Positions 1 to 13,639 of a stretch of DNA of 64,000 nucleotides are shown one piece after another. Position 1 is the stretch's first letter, and each line of letters starts with the position of its first letter. Under the pieces are notes generated by a model. The model saw only the letters and a list, made by a program, of their open reading frames with translations. It ran no database searches and had not been told where the DNA came from. Source of the DNA: Torreya grandis (lineage: Eukaryota; Streptophyta; Pinopsida; Cupressales; Taxaceae); assembly GCA_037957365.1 (NCBI GenBank), contig JARHVA010005355.1, forward strand, positions 979,001 to 1,043,000. The letters are read 5' to 3'. The position numbers and the translations under genes were made by a program.

Positions 1-344
1 GGCCATAAATAACCTCATAGAGAAAATTATGGAAGATCTTAGGGAGAAAGTAAGAACTTTGGAGTCTCAAGTAAGGATCAAATTCCTTGTAGGATTAGTT
101 AGCATAATTGGAGGCAAATCTCACCTATATGTTCATCATCCTAGGTGAAGTGACCATATCCCTCTCTAAAAACTAAGATTTCATCCAAAGGATGATAACA
201 TATTAGGAGAGTATTATTTGGGTAGATAATAAGTGAAATAAGTTGGTTATCATCAATAAGGGTACATTACCAAAAATAAAGTTTATTACCCTTGTATAAT
301 TGAACCTATACCAGACATTTATATGAGTTAAGAGAACATCCATT
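1..344 (+). other. Short coiled-coil-like coding remnant, otherwise unassigned
   Basis: The first ~140 bases translate on the plus strand (frame 3) as a charged heptad-like stretch containing NLIEKIMEDLREKVRTLESQ, followed by stops. It could be the broken start of the coding-like stretch at 345-662 or part of an element entering from the left edge. No family is recognised. The remainder of this interval shows nothing. Confidence 0.2.
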
Positions 345-662
345 ATGGAATGGTTAAACATAACCCAAACAACCATTGAGCCACTAGATAAAAGTAAGGT
401 CCAAGCCCTTACTTATTTCAAGAATGTTAACATTTCAATGTTCTTCCACCATGATGGCACCCTACTAGGAAGGGATGAATTTGGGGTCCACTTGGTGCAC
501 TTCGATGAGATCAAGAAGAGAAAGGTGGATAAATATAATAAGGTAAGAACTAAATCTGTCTTTGATTTAGACATGGAATTCATGAAAAACATCATCCAAG
601 TCCAAGAGGTACATGTATCCTTGGAGGTCCCACTTAAGGCTCATGAGAAACTACTAACTTAG
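345..662 (+). pseudogene. Unrecognised 105-codon coding-like fragment
   Basis: An open frame of 105 codons beginning at ATG 345, with balanced composition (many charged residues, few homopolymers), unlike the low-complexity chance ORFs elsewhere in the window. It contains segments such as FFHHDGTLLGRDEFG and HLVHFDEIKKRKVDKYNK. I do not recognise a domain, signal peptide or membrane segment. The nearby coiled-coil-like peptide at the window start may belong to the same decayed ORF. It is most likely a transposon ORF remnant, possibly gag-like, but that is a guess; a short host exon cannot be excluded. Confidence 0.25.
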
Positions 663-938
663 GAAAAAATAATATTTCATTACCTGCCTTTAAACATGCA
701 TATGCTCAACAATGATGCCAACCTAATTGATCAAACATTAGAAGTTTAGAAAAGCCTACCAAAGTAGTTGGTAAGTGTCCCACATACAACCTTATCTTAA
801 TTCTCTCTTATTGTGCTCTCAGGAATCTTATCTATTTATTTTGGATATAGGAATATTTTGGTATATTTATGTTATAACTAGGTCAATCCATGATAGCCAA
901 GGATGGGGTATCATTCTACTAGGAGGTAGATCTCGTTT

Positions 939-999
<61 letters not shown>

Positions 1000-3900
1000 G
1001 TTGTGTTTGGTAAAAGGAGGGACTCTATTTTTAAACAAACACTTTTTTATTAATGTAAATTTGGTTTTTTTGTCAAAATGTGTCTACGTAGCATAGATGT
1101 CTTCCACTTTATTTATTCTTTAAAAATGAATGAATAGTAATTTTAAGGAGCTTTAATATGTCTCTCTTCATATTTAATGGGTTAATTAGGATGAGTTTTA
1201 TTTATTCTAATTAATTTCTTAGGTTTGCTTCACTTTATTTTAAATCAATGAAGATCCTATGTGTAAGTAGATATATGATTGTGTGCATTTAATCATAAAA
1301 GGAATAATTGAATCAATAATTTTCACTTTCTCCTTAGATTATTCCATTTTATGACTAAATCTTGATCCACCATGAAACTTAACATACATTAGTATAACTT
1401 TAGTTGGGCACGTTTTAGTTCCTTGAAGCATTTATATTTCCATTTGTTAATAAATCTCCCTTTTATGCCTTACTCTCTTTCTCCTTTGATATTTACTTGT
1501 GAATGAGTGATGCATTTACCATTATTTTATAAATTTTTAAAATAAACCCCATTATCACTCCAATATTTAGGTCTATTATACTAGGCTAGGTAAGTGAATT
1601 AAATATCCTTCTATCATATTGATATTGAGCCTTTAGTAGTAACATTGCATATTTTAAATATCTATTCTAAGAAATATACATCACAAAGCCTAATACCTAT
1701 AATTCATGCCTTGAATTACCCTAACATTAATTATAAAATGGGAGGATGTAAGTCCCTTATTGTCTCCTAAGTCTCTCTTAGGTTCCTAATCTCATAGGTG
1801 CTTCCTATGACCAGATTTTGGGCTTGATAATAGGAACTAGAGGAGTAATACAGAACTAGGGAATTAATGATTTTAGATTAATTATTATATATTATATGAG
1901 ACTTATTTCATCTATAAAAAAACATCATAATATTTTGTAAGTGTTTGTATCATAACCTACAAGGTCTTAATCAAAAAAATTTAAATAATATAAATGAGCA
2001 GTATTTGGTGATGGCCTAAATTTAACATGCATCCTCTTCCAAATTATTTTGAATATAAGATTTAAAATTAGTTATATGTTGAAAAACATGTATTTTTATT
2101 ATGTTAAGATTCTCAATGAGAGAAATTACATCTACATCTTCTCTAAATTTCTTATATAACTTTTCTCTGAATTAGTCTTATGTTGAAATCAAGTTTGTAG
2201 TTAAATATCTAAACTAGTCTTGAGTTTTTCATTTTAGATAAGATGTCATATTCCTAAGGGACACATAAATATATATAACATGATGGATTGTGCACTATTT
2301 ATCCACATCTCTAATGTGATATTATGGACTGATAGAGCCATCTCCAAAAAAGGAGGGAAGAGTCTATAAAGTGATTTTGGAGATATCATTCCATTAATTG
2401 ATATCTAAATGACTAGAGTAATTCAAAGAAATAAAAATCATAGTTATTGGATTAACCATCTTAATTATATCATAAAATAATTAGGAAGGGTAAAGGTCTA
2501 CCTTGAAGAGAGAGTTAGATATTTCTATATTAGAGTCACCAGGTGATTGGAAATGCTTTAAAAATAAAAGATAACTAAGACTCTCACTAAAATCTTAGAT
2601 GAATATTTAAATAAAAAGGATTAGCACAATATTTTAAAATTGAAATCAAATCTAATCCCAAGAACATATCAAAACCATTAATATGTTTTAATTCTTAGAT
2701 CTAAATTTTCCCACATATCAACCATAATAATAGATCTCTACACAATGATAAACTACTCCCTATAAATAACCTCTAGAGCTAGTTGGTTTTGTTTCCCTAA
2801 AATAATGTTATTCTACCTAAAATACTTTTACAAATGGAAATTTTAAGGGGGTAAGTTAGAATACTACATAAAAATAAAGTGGTGATGCATTGGAAAGAAG
2901 TGGGAGGATATATTATCTATATGAATAGAATTATATCAATATGGAGGAAGGTAAATGAGAAAAACTTCAAAAAAATGAATGCAAAGGGTAATATGCAATA
3001 CAAAGATGTAACATCAAGATAATAATCAAGGGACAAGGAAATGAGAGTCACAATATATTTTATACTTTCAAACATTATGCCCAATCACATCACATTTCAT
3101 AAAAGGCCTCATGATTTTCTTACAAAATAGAATAAGAAGTGCTCAGATCTTATTTCGTATAGACATAGAAATTCTAAGAGATTGACCTCTTACTAAAAAA
3201 ATAAGCAATTACAATATATAATAATAGAAAAGGAAAATATAGGGAAGATCATTAAAATCCCTAACTATTGAGTACAAGAGTATCTTAAAATATTATTTAT
3301 ATGTCTTCTCTTGATGCTCTTTTAATTATCTTTTATAGGTGTGGAGGCTTCCAAACTATAATTTCATATGTTCCCCACTTAAATGCTCAACTCATCCCAT
3401 ACCATATTTATGGTTTATTATTTCCAATCACAATCTCAACTACTTCTTCAATCTTAAATACCTTGATATTTCTAATTTTTATTATTACATATTTGATAAA
3501 AAAATTGAAATCCATGTACTGCATTTATCTATAAATAATATCATCCATTTTCATATGAGATTAAAAATTATGAAAAACTCCCTATTATTTCATTCCTTTA
3601 TACTATATTATTTTATACTTGATTAAATGGGTGAAAATACACACTAATAACTTGATCTAATGATATGAGGAACTTTTTCAAATTGATGACATATCTTTTG
3701 CATGAAATAACTCATGTCATTAGATAGAGGAATATCTAATGGCTGAACATGATTCTTATCTATTTAAGCATTTTGAATTATTGATATTAATCAAATAAAA
3801 GGGTATGATGCTCAAGTATTATGCTTTATTACACTAAATTTTTTTAATTATAGGCACATTAATATCCTCTCAAACAATGATGTTGCTTTTTTATCCTCTA

Positions 3901-6900
3901 GGTCTAATGACTAGATATTCTTATGATTTCATTAGGACAACTCAAATTTTCCAAGTGTCTACTCCTTAATTTAGCTCATGACCACCATTTGTCCTATAAT
4001 TTTTCAACCCATAACTTAAAAATATATTTCAAGGCCTTTTTATTTTATCTATATTTTATCAATTTCATAAATCTCCTCTAGCTTTAGCTCACCGCATGTC
4101 CTTTTGACTATTCAATTTCTTTATGGGTCCTACCCTATACACCTTTTGGAAATTTTAAATTGAAACTTAGATTAACATTTTAGAATACCTATTATAGAGT
4201 GTTGATCTAATGATGTGAGGGGAAATTGACTAACTTTGTCACTACCTTTTACCAAAAGATAGTGATATTTTAAAGTATCCAAATCCATTTATTTCACTTT
4301 GATTAAATGGCCTGAGATTAGTGAAGCCAAAATAATATCAAACCTTAAAAAATGTCTAAGTTAAAACATATTTAACTATTTTTGGATCATACAAATATTT
4401 TTGAACCTTGAGAAATGAAATAAGCCTGAGGTTTATGATATTGTTAAATTGATTTTTTTGTAGAGAGAATAATATTTCATTTTGAGTAAATTTATTTAAC
4501 ACCCAATAGAAAATATCAACCCTAGAGCCAGGTCTAAATATAAATGAAAGTTAAATTCACATCATGTTAAGTGTTAAAATATAAACATGACATTGAAATT
4601 TGGATTGATCATAATGGTGTGCACACACCCCTAAGTGGGAGAAATACATTTATTTAATCCCTTTTCAAAGTATTGGAATGTAAGAAACACTCAGTCACTC
4701 AGTAGGGAGTGGTTGGTGTTATCCAACCCAACATACTAAACCATTTTTTGAGGGTCATATTGGTGTCAAAAGTGTGAATAAGATTTCAAATAAAGGAGAA
4801 GGAAAAGAAGGATTTTTACATAGAACTAGAGGTGAATCCACACATAAGAGGCATATATAGGTGTAGGTGTAGTGGTTTGAGGTGTCACAAACCTAAATAG
4901 TTAATAAAGGCATTACCAATAGGGATTGGATAGTAATGGTTGTCATAAAAGTCTAATTTTTAGTAATGTTTATGCAGGGTTTGAGTTCTTGTTTCATGAT
5001 CTAAGTGGTTATAGAGTATATATAATGATTTTTAAGGATGGATATGAACACAATAAGAAATAAAATATTATAATAATTTAATTACTTATATTGCATCTTA
5101 TTTTATCAATTTTTAATATTCTAAGTGAAATATAAATCTTCTCATTTACATTCATATTTGTATGAGTATTACCCTATTTTACATAATTTGAATATTTATA
5201 GTTTTACTATATTTTAGGACATATTAATCCAAAATAAGTAAAAAAAAAAAAATTGTGAACCCAATCATTGACTTGAGCAAGACAAACACTAGGTATCTTC
5301 TAACTTAGGCTTTTAGATTTATCCTACATTAGGGTTTGACTTTCAATTTTTTTTTTGGTTTTCCATTATTCACACATAATCATAATGTAATATACAATTT
5401 AAATGAATGCTCATAAAGGAAATTATTATACTAATATTCATAATTGGTATGATTATATAGATCAACATGAGCTTATATAACATATTAAAATGAATCCTCA
5501 AGTTGATTGATGTATTATTACATGTAACTAGAGATGAAAATAAAAATATCACTAAGGAACCTACATTTTAAGAATGAAATGATAAATTTTTAAATGATAC
5601 AAATCCACCTTTAAGAGGTGTAAATTCTAAAATAGATGTATAGACCTTTATTCCTACTCTACTATTAATCTATCTACACTAGTGTACCTACACCTAGTTT
5701 GGGGGAAACACAAGCTAATCCTAAAATTTATATGGTTATACTTATAAATCATACTTTTCCCCCTCCTATTCTTTATTCTCTTCATATCATTTATATATGA
5801 TCAATATATTATGCCTACTAATCAAGATCTTATACAAACTATTATTGATCTTCATACCGGGCTTTCCCTATTGGAACAAAGTTTTATAGAGTAGGCCATC
5901 TTACAAATTATAAAGCATTATTATACCCCCTTTAGACATTGATATTTACACTTATCTTATGCTTTTAGAATTAATCATACTTAATTTTTTATCATAAGAT
6001 GGTAAATGAGATCAAGAACACCATATTAGAGCCTTTATATCATGCCAAAAATTTTACATGACAGAAACCAAACAAAAATAATTTTTATTTTATTTTTTTG
6101 AGAATTTAGAAAGAACATTATCCAAAAATACATTACCCATTAGATATCCATATTTGTGTCATGAGATGTGCACTGCATCAAAATAAACTCACATTCCTAA
6201 ATGACATAGATGGTAAATGCACAAATGATCACATGATCTCTACATAAACATGTTGGATCCACTTACTCTAAATAGCCTACATGCTCTCAAACAAGCTTAA
6301 AAATATCAAATATAACCTAACAAACCCAACATACACAATATATAAAATATATTCTTGACTAAAATGAGGTGTGTTGTAACCAGTAGATTAAACAATTTAT
6401 CTAATCTCTCAATGGGGTTCAAGGTGGGTCCCGAATGATTCCAACCAATAAGAAGGATCTATTCACACCTGAAGTTATAATTGGAATATATTTTAAAGTA
6501 AAATTATCTTCTAATAAACTTACTTATCAAGGAATCATACTCCTAATATGACCTCAAAATTATTCTAAAGTGTCCTTGCTTAGCTCTTTGAGGATGGAAC
6601 ACTCCATCTTATTCGTTAGATCCTTTCTAACTCAACTGTTAGATTCAATCAAGGTGAATAAACTATATAAATCCTCAAGGATGGAAATAAAGGTTTAAAA
6701 TATATATTAATTTTATATATCATATTTGGAAGAAGAGGAAGGATATTTTTGAGGATCAATTTTTGGTATTCATTCTTCTTCTCCTTCCTTAACCTTGGAT
6801 GATTATCATTAATGAAGTCTCTAAGCTTTTAATATTTTTATAATATATTTTATTTTTAAAATTTATCTCAATATGAACATGATTCAGTTGATTTTTTACT

Positions 6901-7130
6901 TACCCATATTATCATAATTTTTTTAGATGGTTTTAGGTTCTTATAATTTTTATAAAGGCCTTTGGGAGCTTCAAGCTCTACCACAACCATAAATGGTTGC
7001 TAATAAGGTTAAATAAGAAACCACTTTTTATTTTTAATTTTAGGATTTGAATCTTAATTCATGTAGTAGGGGAGATAAAATTAATGAGGTTTCCATTTTG
7101 GTTCAACTCATCCCAAGGCTTTTAAGAGCC
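663..7130. other. Long AT-rich stretch without recognisable genes
   Basis: About 6.5 kb of AT-rich sequence with frequent stops in all frames. Apart from the (TA)n tract listed separately I see no coding domain, LTR pair, tRNA or rRNA. Short open frames here (for example 775-1053, 3301-3626 and 5370-5552) are low-complexity and unsupported. Confidence 0.5.
940..993. repeat. (TA)n microsatellite
   Basis: An uninterrupted TA dinucleotide run of about 27 units. It generates a spurious tyrosine/isoleucine ORF spanning 775-1053. Confidence 0.95.
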
Positions 7131-7660
7131 TATGAATGATAAAAAGGTAAAAAATGACCTCTCTAGGAAAAAAGGGCCATATATTAAAAACCTTGAAATT
7201 GAATCCCTAAAAATTATTCCATTTAGAAGAGGTATAAAATTTATTGGGACTGTATTTTATATCACCTCTTCTTTACATCTAAGTGTTTCCATAAATGGTT
7301 GCACTAAGACATTCAGGTCTTGAAGGAATAGTTATGGTTTTGTAAATAAATGCAAAATAATTAGACTTTAGGCCATTACATACTTTTTAAATAAATAATA
7401 TTAAGATAAAAATCCATGTTATTGAAATTGATTTGTAATTTTAAATAATTAAAAATGATTTATGTTATTAAATGACTTTAAAGTTCATGTTGGGTGGCGA
7501 TCAACATTAACTAACTACCTATTTAATTAGATGGCAATGGGGAAGTTAATCGTGAGATCTCCAAACTACCATAAACATTAGAAACAAAGCTCACATACAC
7601 CACCAACTTTGTTAAACTTAGTGTTCACTACTTATTTATGCCTTAGGGCTTATCAACACA

Positions 7661-8266
7661 CTATGAGGTCATGTGGGTGAGCCTCGAGGTATTTTTAGTT
7701 GGTTCTTCAACCATTAGAATCTTAGATAATACCTCAAAGGTGGGCATTTGATATGATGTGTCCAATGTGAGCTTATGAGTCTGAAAGCTAGAGACAAAGG
7801 ATGAATATTCAAGACTTAATTTGTGTAAGGTACTGAAAATCAATTGAATATCTTTTTTATCAATTTTATATTCAAAAAGTTGTGATATAAGATTTATGAC
7901 TTTAGTGATGCAATCTTGTATTGTAGCATAATTTTTAAAATACAAATTAATGAGTTTGTTGTCAATTTGGTAACCATGAACCTCATCTGTTTTACCAAAT
8001 AATGATGCTAATTTATCCCAAGCCTTTTTTGAAGTTGTATATTTGTCAAGATAAAAATTCAAATCTAAAGACATGTAAGACCGAATGCATTCAATTACCT
8101 TAATCGTTTTAAAGAAAAAGTGTTATAACTCTTTTACATTGGTAGGTGGAGTAAGAAGAGTTATTATGTAAAGTGTATATCCTAACATCATTAATATATT
8201 CTAAGCATTTTGTTCCCATGTGTTGTAGTTATATTCTATTAATAGTGGGAACTTAAGATTCCCCAT
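7661..8266 (-). pseudogene. gag: Ty1/copia gag fragment (UBN2-type), decayed
   Basis: Reading the minus strand from ATG at 8266, one frame runs 202 codons to 7661. It is interrupted by only two stops, which sit near the positions of conserved residues. The N-terminal part has the copia gag signature of a hydrophobic start followed by NYNTWEQN. The central part, with KKAWDKLASLFGKTDEVHGY and later a leucine-rich block, is typical of the gag-polypeptide of copia-type elements (UBN2 family). Gag forms the virus-like particle in the cytoplasm. No zinc knuckle, integrase or RT follows at lower coordinates, so this is a truncated copy. It faces opposite to the complete copia element at 10.3-17.3 kb. 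Confidence 0.8.
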
Positions 8267-9218
8267 GATATATTTAGAAATAAACCATCATAAAGCAAAA
8301 ATTAAAGTACATAACACACCACAACACCCCCCTAAATTACTTAGTTTTATCCCACCTAATAAGTATTTGTTGGCACTTTATAATTGAGTGCAATTACAAA
8401 GTTAGATTATAATTTTTTCAGTTTACAAAAAGCTCAATCAGGTCCTATAGTCTAAAAATATTAAAAATATGCATTTTATTTCAAAACTTTCTACACTAAT
8501 GTGTTTTACTCAAAAAAATATCAACTTAAAAAAAATAGGACTTCAATACAAGGTCGTATGTGAAATTTATGAGCCCTTAAAGTTGCAACAATGAGGATGG
8601 GCAAGAGATGCTATAGAAAAATCTGAATTCTAAAAAATTATGAAATTTTTTGGAAAAAACTAAAAGTATAATAGCGAAGAGCATGAAATTTTAAGTTAGT
8701 TTAAAAAACAATTCACTCAAAAATACCTCCTAGTGTTCAAATGGTGGGCTCCTGAATTTGCCCTTTCAAATCTATCTGCTGATCTGTGAAGCCTATCAAA
8801 AACATTTTTTTATTAATTAGCATAGTCCATATGGTCTGTACGACTGTACTTGGGAGCAAAAAAATTTGCCTTCTAGGTGACTGTGTCCAAATTGAATAAA
8901 TTTTATATGGATATGTAGGTTTTGATGCCTTCCAAATGCAATCATGAGGTTTGATTTGCTCATAAACACTTTGATTTTTAGGTACTTGCTGGATTTGGGT
9001 GTGGTGCTTCTAGATCAAACCCTTATCAATTTCACCTCCTATACCTAATTTGTACAAAATTGTAGATGATTTTAACTATCTTAGGCACTTTGAACTCAAT
9101 GAAAAGCTCAAAAATTCTTCACAAATCTCTAATTTATACTTGTATACAAAATCAAAAAATTGATCCTATATCTAGATATTTTTCTCTTTAATATTTAATA
9201 ATCAACGTATTTAAGATA

Positions 9219-9230
9219 ACTCTGGTATCA
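9219..9230 (-). promoter_or_regulatory. Primer-binding site of the minus-strand copia fragment
   Basis: On the minus strand this reads TGATACCAGAGT, two mismatches from the plant copia PBS TGGTATCAGAGC (complementary to initiator-Met tRNA). It directly abuts a TG dinucleotide (9231-9232, plus strand) that would be the CA end of the 5' LTR. Its position about 950 bp upstream of the minus-strand gag fragment supports the assignment. Confidence 0.55.
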
Positions 9231-9900
9231 TGTTAAAATTAGCTACAAGATCTAATAAATCTAATAGAAGATGTGGATAAAAAATAAAATATTAATAGTA
9301 ATAAACAATAACTATATATCTAAGATAATAATTGAAATGAATAAACAACTCAAATATGATGAATTAATATGATAATTCAATATTAATCTGATGTAGAATA
9401 CATAAATAACTATTACTTATATAGATCAAGATGTGCATGATATAGATCAGGGAACTCACACAACACATGTAGTTCAACTGATATCTGACTACAAAAATAA
9501 TGGAGTGCAACTCCATACTAACAAGATAGGTGTCTAACTTGTGTAAATGATCAACACAAATTGACTATTAGTTAAGCAATCTTATCCTATCTTATCATGA
9601 ATAATGAAATGAAACTCCACTGTAACAAGATAGGTGTCTAAATTGACTACTAGCTAAGCAAGCTTATCTTATCTAATGAAAATTATTAATAAACATAATA
9701 AACTAATTATAATAAGTAATTAGTGCACTAAAATAAATAATAAATACAATTAAATACAATAAAGTAAATAAATGCACCAATAGACCTAAAGAATGTACAT
9801 AGTTAATCACGTGAATGAATGGGTCCTTGTGACTTTAAAAGAGAGTTAAATTTGGTATTTCAAAATATTTTGGATAAGGATATTAAATTATATATTAATC
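9231..9900 (-). repeat. Probable 5' LTR (partial, outer end not defined) of the minus-strand copia fragment
   Basis: The sequence outside the PBS starts TGTTAAAATTAG on the plus strand, the expected inner LTR edge (TG/CA). I could not find a second copy of it to the left, so the outer boundary is arbitrary and the element must have lost its 3' half. Within it lies a roughly 104-bp direct duplication sharing ACAAGATAGGTGTCTAA (9521 and 9625). Confidence 0.4.
9500..9690. repeat. Imperfect tandem duplication, ~104-bp period
   Basis: Two adjacent copies share the words ACAAGATAGGTGTCTAA, TTGACTA, GTTAAGCAA/GCTAAGCAA and CTTATC. The copies start at about 9500 and 9604. No coding content. Confidence 0.6.
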
Positions 9901-10344
9901 AAGAGATTGATTATTAAATTAAGTCAAATTTGCATTAATATTATGGAAATCCATTTGCATTTGAAGTATAAAACTTGTTTTTGAATATCCCCAATAGTGG
10001 TCATCATAGAAATACGATATTCTATCAGAATAATGATGTTTGTCATAGGTGTTATAATTTTTTCCAACCCACCACATTTTTTGAATCTAAGAATGTGAGT
10101 ATCATCATCATCATGGATAACAAGTTCAAGATCATGATCACTAAATTTAGGATATTTTGGTAATCGTATTAGATCTTTAGATTTTGGTGATTTTGGTATA
10201 TCATTTAAATAACTTGGACCATTGGAATAATTTGGTTCATTTTAGTTGGTGAGGATATAAAAATTGGAGCTTGAGGAATCTTTGATAGAGGCACTTTTTT
10301 TGGTATAGTAATGATAGATAAAAGCTCATTGTAAACATTATAAC

Positions 10345-10869
10345 TATTAAAACATTTAATGTCTAAGTGGACTAATTTAGATCCTTAACATACTTTGGTG
10401 TATTATTAAATAATAATTTATTATTTATTAAACATGAGATGAAAACCTCTTGTAAATAGATAATAAATATTGTGGTTTATTATTTACCAATTAAATTAAA
10501 TGATTCTCAAGAAGGATGGACTTGTTGGTTACAACAGTCACCTCTTCTCACATTTATTATAAATAAGGTTTTACCTTTATTATATTATTCACTGTGAACA
10601 CACTCAATGAATTTGATATTTGCATGTGGTAAATATTTACAAAGGTTTTGTGAAGGTTTATGTGAAAAAGTGAAAAAAAGACTTTGTATTAGGGTGCAGA
10701 GTTTCTCAATTATTTAAATATAATCTTCATGGGTTTTTTTACCTCTTAGAGGTTTTTTCACTTTAAATGCTTGTGTATTGTGTCAATTATTTGTGCTCTT
10801 TACCATCATTTATTCATTTAGATCCAACACGATATTGTATATAAATTTTATATTTTATTGATTTTATCA
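10345..10869 (+). repeat. 5' LTR of the copia element
   Basis: About 525 bp, aligning along its length with 16,751-17,272. Shared words include TTTAATGTCTAA, TATTGTGGTTTATTATTTAC and CTTTGTATT.GGGTGCA. It ends in CA at 10,869, exactly abutting the PBS. The first bases are mutated from TGTT to TATT. Confidence 0.9.
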
Positions 10870-10882
10870 TGGAATCAGAGCC
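10870..10882 (+). promoter_or_regulatory. Copia primer-binding site
   Basis: TGGAATCAGAGCC, one mismatch from TGGTATCAGAGCC, the complement of the plant initiator-Met tRNA 3' end that primes minus-strand DNA synthesis. It follows the LTR terminal CA without a spacer. Confidence 0.9.
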
Positions 10883-11691
10883 ATAAGATGATTGGGTGAT
10901 TGGCAAGAGTTTTTTATTAGAAGATTTAGGCCATGTGCAAAGCTTTCAAACAAATTTTTTATTTATGTTAGTCTGGTATGATATTTTTTACAGCTTTGAA
11001 GGCATATATTTTTTTCTAGATCATTCTTTGCTCTATGGAGCTCTATATCTTAGCATTGGGTCTTCTATGACATCCATAAAGTATCCAAAGCAACCATAAA
11101 TCATCCTCAAACCTCCTTTTGACACCATTTTCACAGAGGCACCATAACTAGCATGGGATTTTTTAGTCAAAATTCAATTTTATAAATTTTTTCATCATTA
11201 AAATAAATCCTAAAGATTGGAACAAATTTTAAGTTTTTTGAGTGCATGTACAAGTTTTTGGGCTCTCCCAAGCATCTACAAGGGCACCATATTTCAGCCT
11301 AGGCAATTCAAAATATTGAATTCTTCATCAAAGATTCTATTTTAAGGGTCCAAACAAAAATATAAAAATTGTCAAGTTTTCAAACAAATCTGAGATAGGG
11401 AGATCTAAGCTCTTAAAATTCTACAAAGGTGCCATTATGAAGCTACATGCATGTAGCTTTTGTTACATAGTTTTAAAAACTATTTATTAAAATATATTTT
11501 TATTAAAACTGCAAATTATCTACGTAGACCTTGTGGCTCTCACTTTGTATTTTACTCTAAAAAGTTTAAAGAAAAATAATTGTTATTTACTAATCATTTT
11601 ACATGCACATTAAATATTTATTTATATTTTTTAATTATTAAAAATCAAATAAAAATGTATAAATATCAATTAATTCATGTTAAAATTTAAT

Positions 11692-11780
11692 TGGTCTCTT
11701 AGATGAGTTGGTAAGCTTTCTTTTACTATAACTTACAACTAAAGAGGTCTCAAGTTCAAAACCCCCTAAATTTAATATTT
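11692..11780 (+). repeat. Possible tRNA-derived SINE head (Pol III boxes A and B)
   Basis: TTAGATGAGTTGG (11,699-11,711) resembles a Pol III A box (TRGYNNARNNGG). AGGTCTCAAGTTCAAAACCC, whose AGTTCAAAACC core lies at 11,753-11,763, resembles the B box GGTTCRANNCC in its usual plant-SINE context. The spacing of about 40 bp fits a tRNA-derived promoter. No clear tail or target duplication was defined. It lies in the copia leader and may be an old insertion. Confidence 0.5.
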
Positions 11781-12539
11781 TTTGACTTGATCAAATAATT
11801 TATTTAAATATAATTTAATTTGAATTTTATTTTTTTGGTTTGCATCCTAACATTTCATGCATCTAAAACCCTAGTTGACTTGTCAAACTTGTTTGGACTT
11901 TCGATCTAGTAAATATTTTGATAAACATAATCATGTAATCAGTCAATTTCAAGGGTTTGGCATCTTCCAAACACATATACATAGTTTATTTTTTGTTTTG
12001 AAATATTATATTATTAATTTTGTAATTGTTTTAATAATAGTGTTGAAGTGGTCATTCTGAGTGAGACTCTTTTGACACCTAATTTTGTACAATTATAAAT
12101 CAAATTTTTATATTATTTGACATTTCAATTATATAATTAAGTATAGTTGTATTTATGATTTATTTTATTTTACAATCATAGTATAAAAACTCATTAAAAA
12201 AGTTATTTTTCTTAATATTGTTCTGACATTAGTATAATTTTGTGACACTTGCAACACCCCATTTTATTAGAATATTTTATATTTTTTAAATTTTTATATC
12301 ATTAAATTGAATTATTATTATGTGTTTTCACTTTTAAATTTATTTTACTATCAAATTAAGTTAAAATTCACATTAAAAAGTTTTATTTTAAGCATTTGTT
12401 TACTATCTTGTTTAAAGAGAAGCTATGGCTTCACCTTATTTTTCCTTAAAAAATCTCAAATGCTTAATAAAAATAACTATGATATATGAAAAATTCATAT
12501 TAAAATTGAATTTATGATCTAAAATTTATGGAATATTAT

Positions 12540-13345
12540 TATTGGGACTAAAAAATCCCTTTCTAGATGTCATGTGACTCCTGAACTTACCAATGTTCAA
12601 CATAAATTAAAAGAAGCTATGTTTATTATCTTGCAAAGTGTTAAAGATGAATCTTTTATCCACATTGGTAATCAAGAGTCTCCTAACAATACTTGAAAAC
12701 TCTTTTAATCCATGTATGAGGGAACTCATCTCTCAAAGATTATTAAGTTAATCCTTGAATTGCTAACTACATTTATGAAAGGTGATGAGAAAGTTATGAA
12801 TTTTCTTGATAAAATAAAAAATATTAAAGCTTAGTTAGATGGATGTAATTATAATTTGATTTAAGATCAATTAATTTATTTTATCATTTAGTTAAATATT
12901 CATAAAAAATTAGAATTTCATTTTAATTTAAAATTCTAACTATCAAACTAAGCAAGATATCCCTGACCTTACCACCTTGTCTGTTCTTCTAATTTAAGAA
13001 GAGCAAGTTATGATCAATTTTGATTATAAAGATAATGTCACTAAGGCACTTTTCACCTTAAATATTTTGATAACAATAAAAATTATAAATCTAATTTTAA
13101 TTCTGCTAAAGATAAATACGAGAATATGAAATCTAGTAATAAAAATCATAAACCTAAATTTAATAAGAAGAAAACTTGTTATAAAAATAAAGATAGAAAT
13201 AAAAATCAAATTTATAAAAATAATAAAATAAAAAAATCTAATCAAAACAAACAAAAGAATCAAAACCCTAATCATAATAACAATCAAAATTCAAATGTTA
13301 TTATTTTGTATGCGACTTTAATTACATCAAATAAAAATGAGTGAA
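12540..13345 (+). pseudogene. gag: Copia gag remnant with Lys/Asn-rich C-terminus
   Basis: Translation gives the copia gag layout: an alpha-helical domain (VQHKLKEAMF, then FMKGDEKVMNFLDKIKNI, then LDGCNYNLI) broken by stops at expected Trp and Gln positions. It is followed by a basic Asn/Lys-rich tail (13,126-13,344) with KKTCYKNK, a degenerate trace of a CCHC zinc knuckle. Gag coats the RNA and builds the particle. The open minus-strand frame over the basic tail is only its mirror. Confidence 0.75.
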
Positions 13346-13639
13346 TTTTAGATATTTTATATGGTGCGACTTTAATCGCACCATATGACTTGCTTATCTA
13401 ATATTTTGTGTGATTATAGAGATATCTCTAAAATAATTTACTTAAGATATTTTTTTAAAAAAGGTAACTAAATAGAGAAAAATAATATTTTTAAATATTA
13501 CTATAAATGATATTTTCTATGTATCTACACTTAAAAATAATTTGTTATCTTATTCTTAACTTACAAGTGATAATTTTATTGTAACATTATTTAAATATAG
13601 CTGGTCCATTACAAATTAATCTGATTCTTTGATTATTGA

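Noticed and set aside
775..1053. 92-codon plus-strand frame
   Set aside because: Half of it is the (TA)n tract read as Tyr-Ile repeats; no domain.
13024..13287. 87-codon minus-strand hydrophobic frame
   Set aside because: Mirror of the Lys/Asn-rich tail of copia gag on the plus strand.
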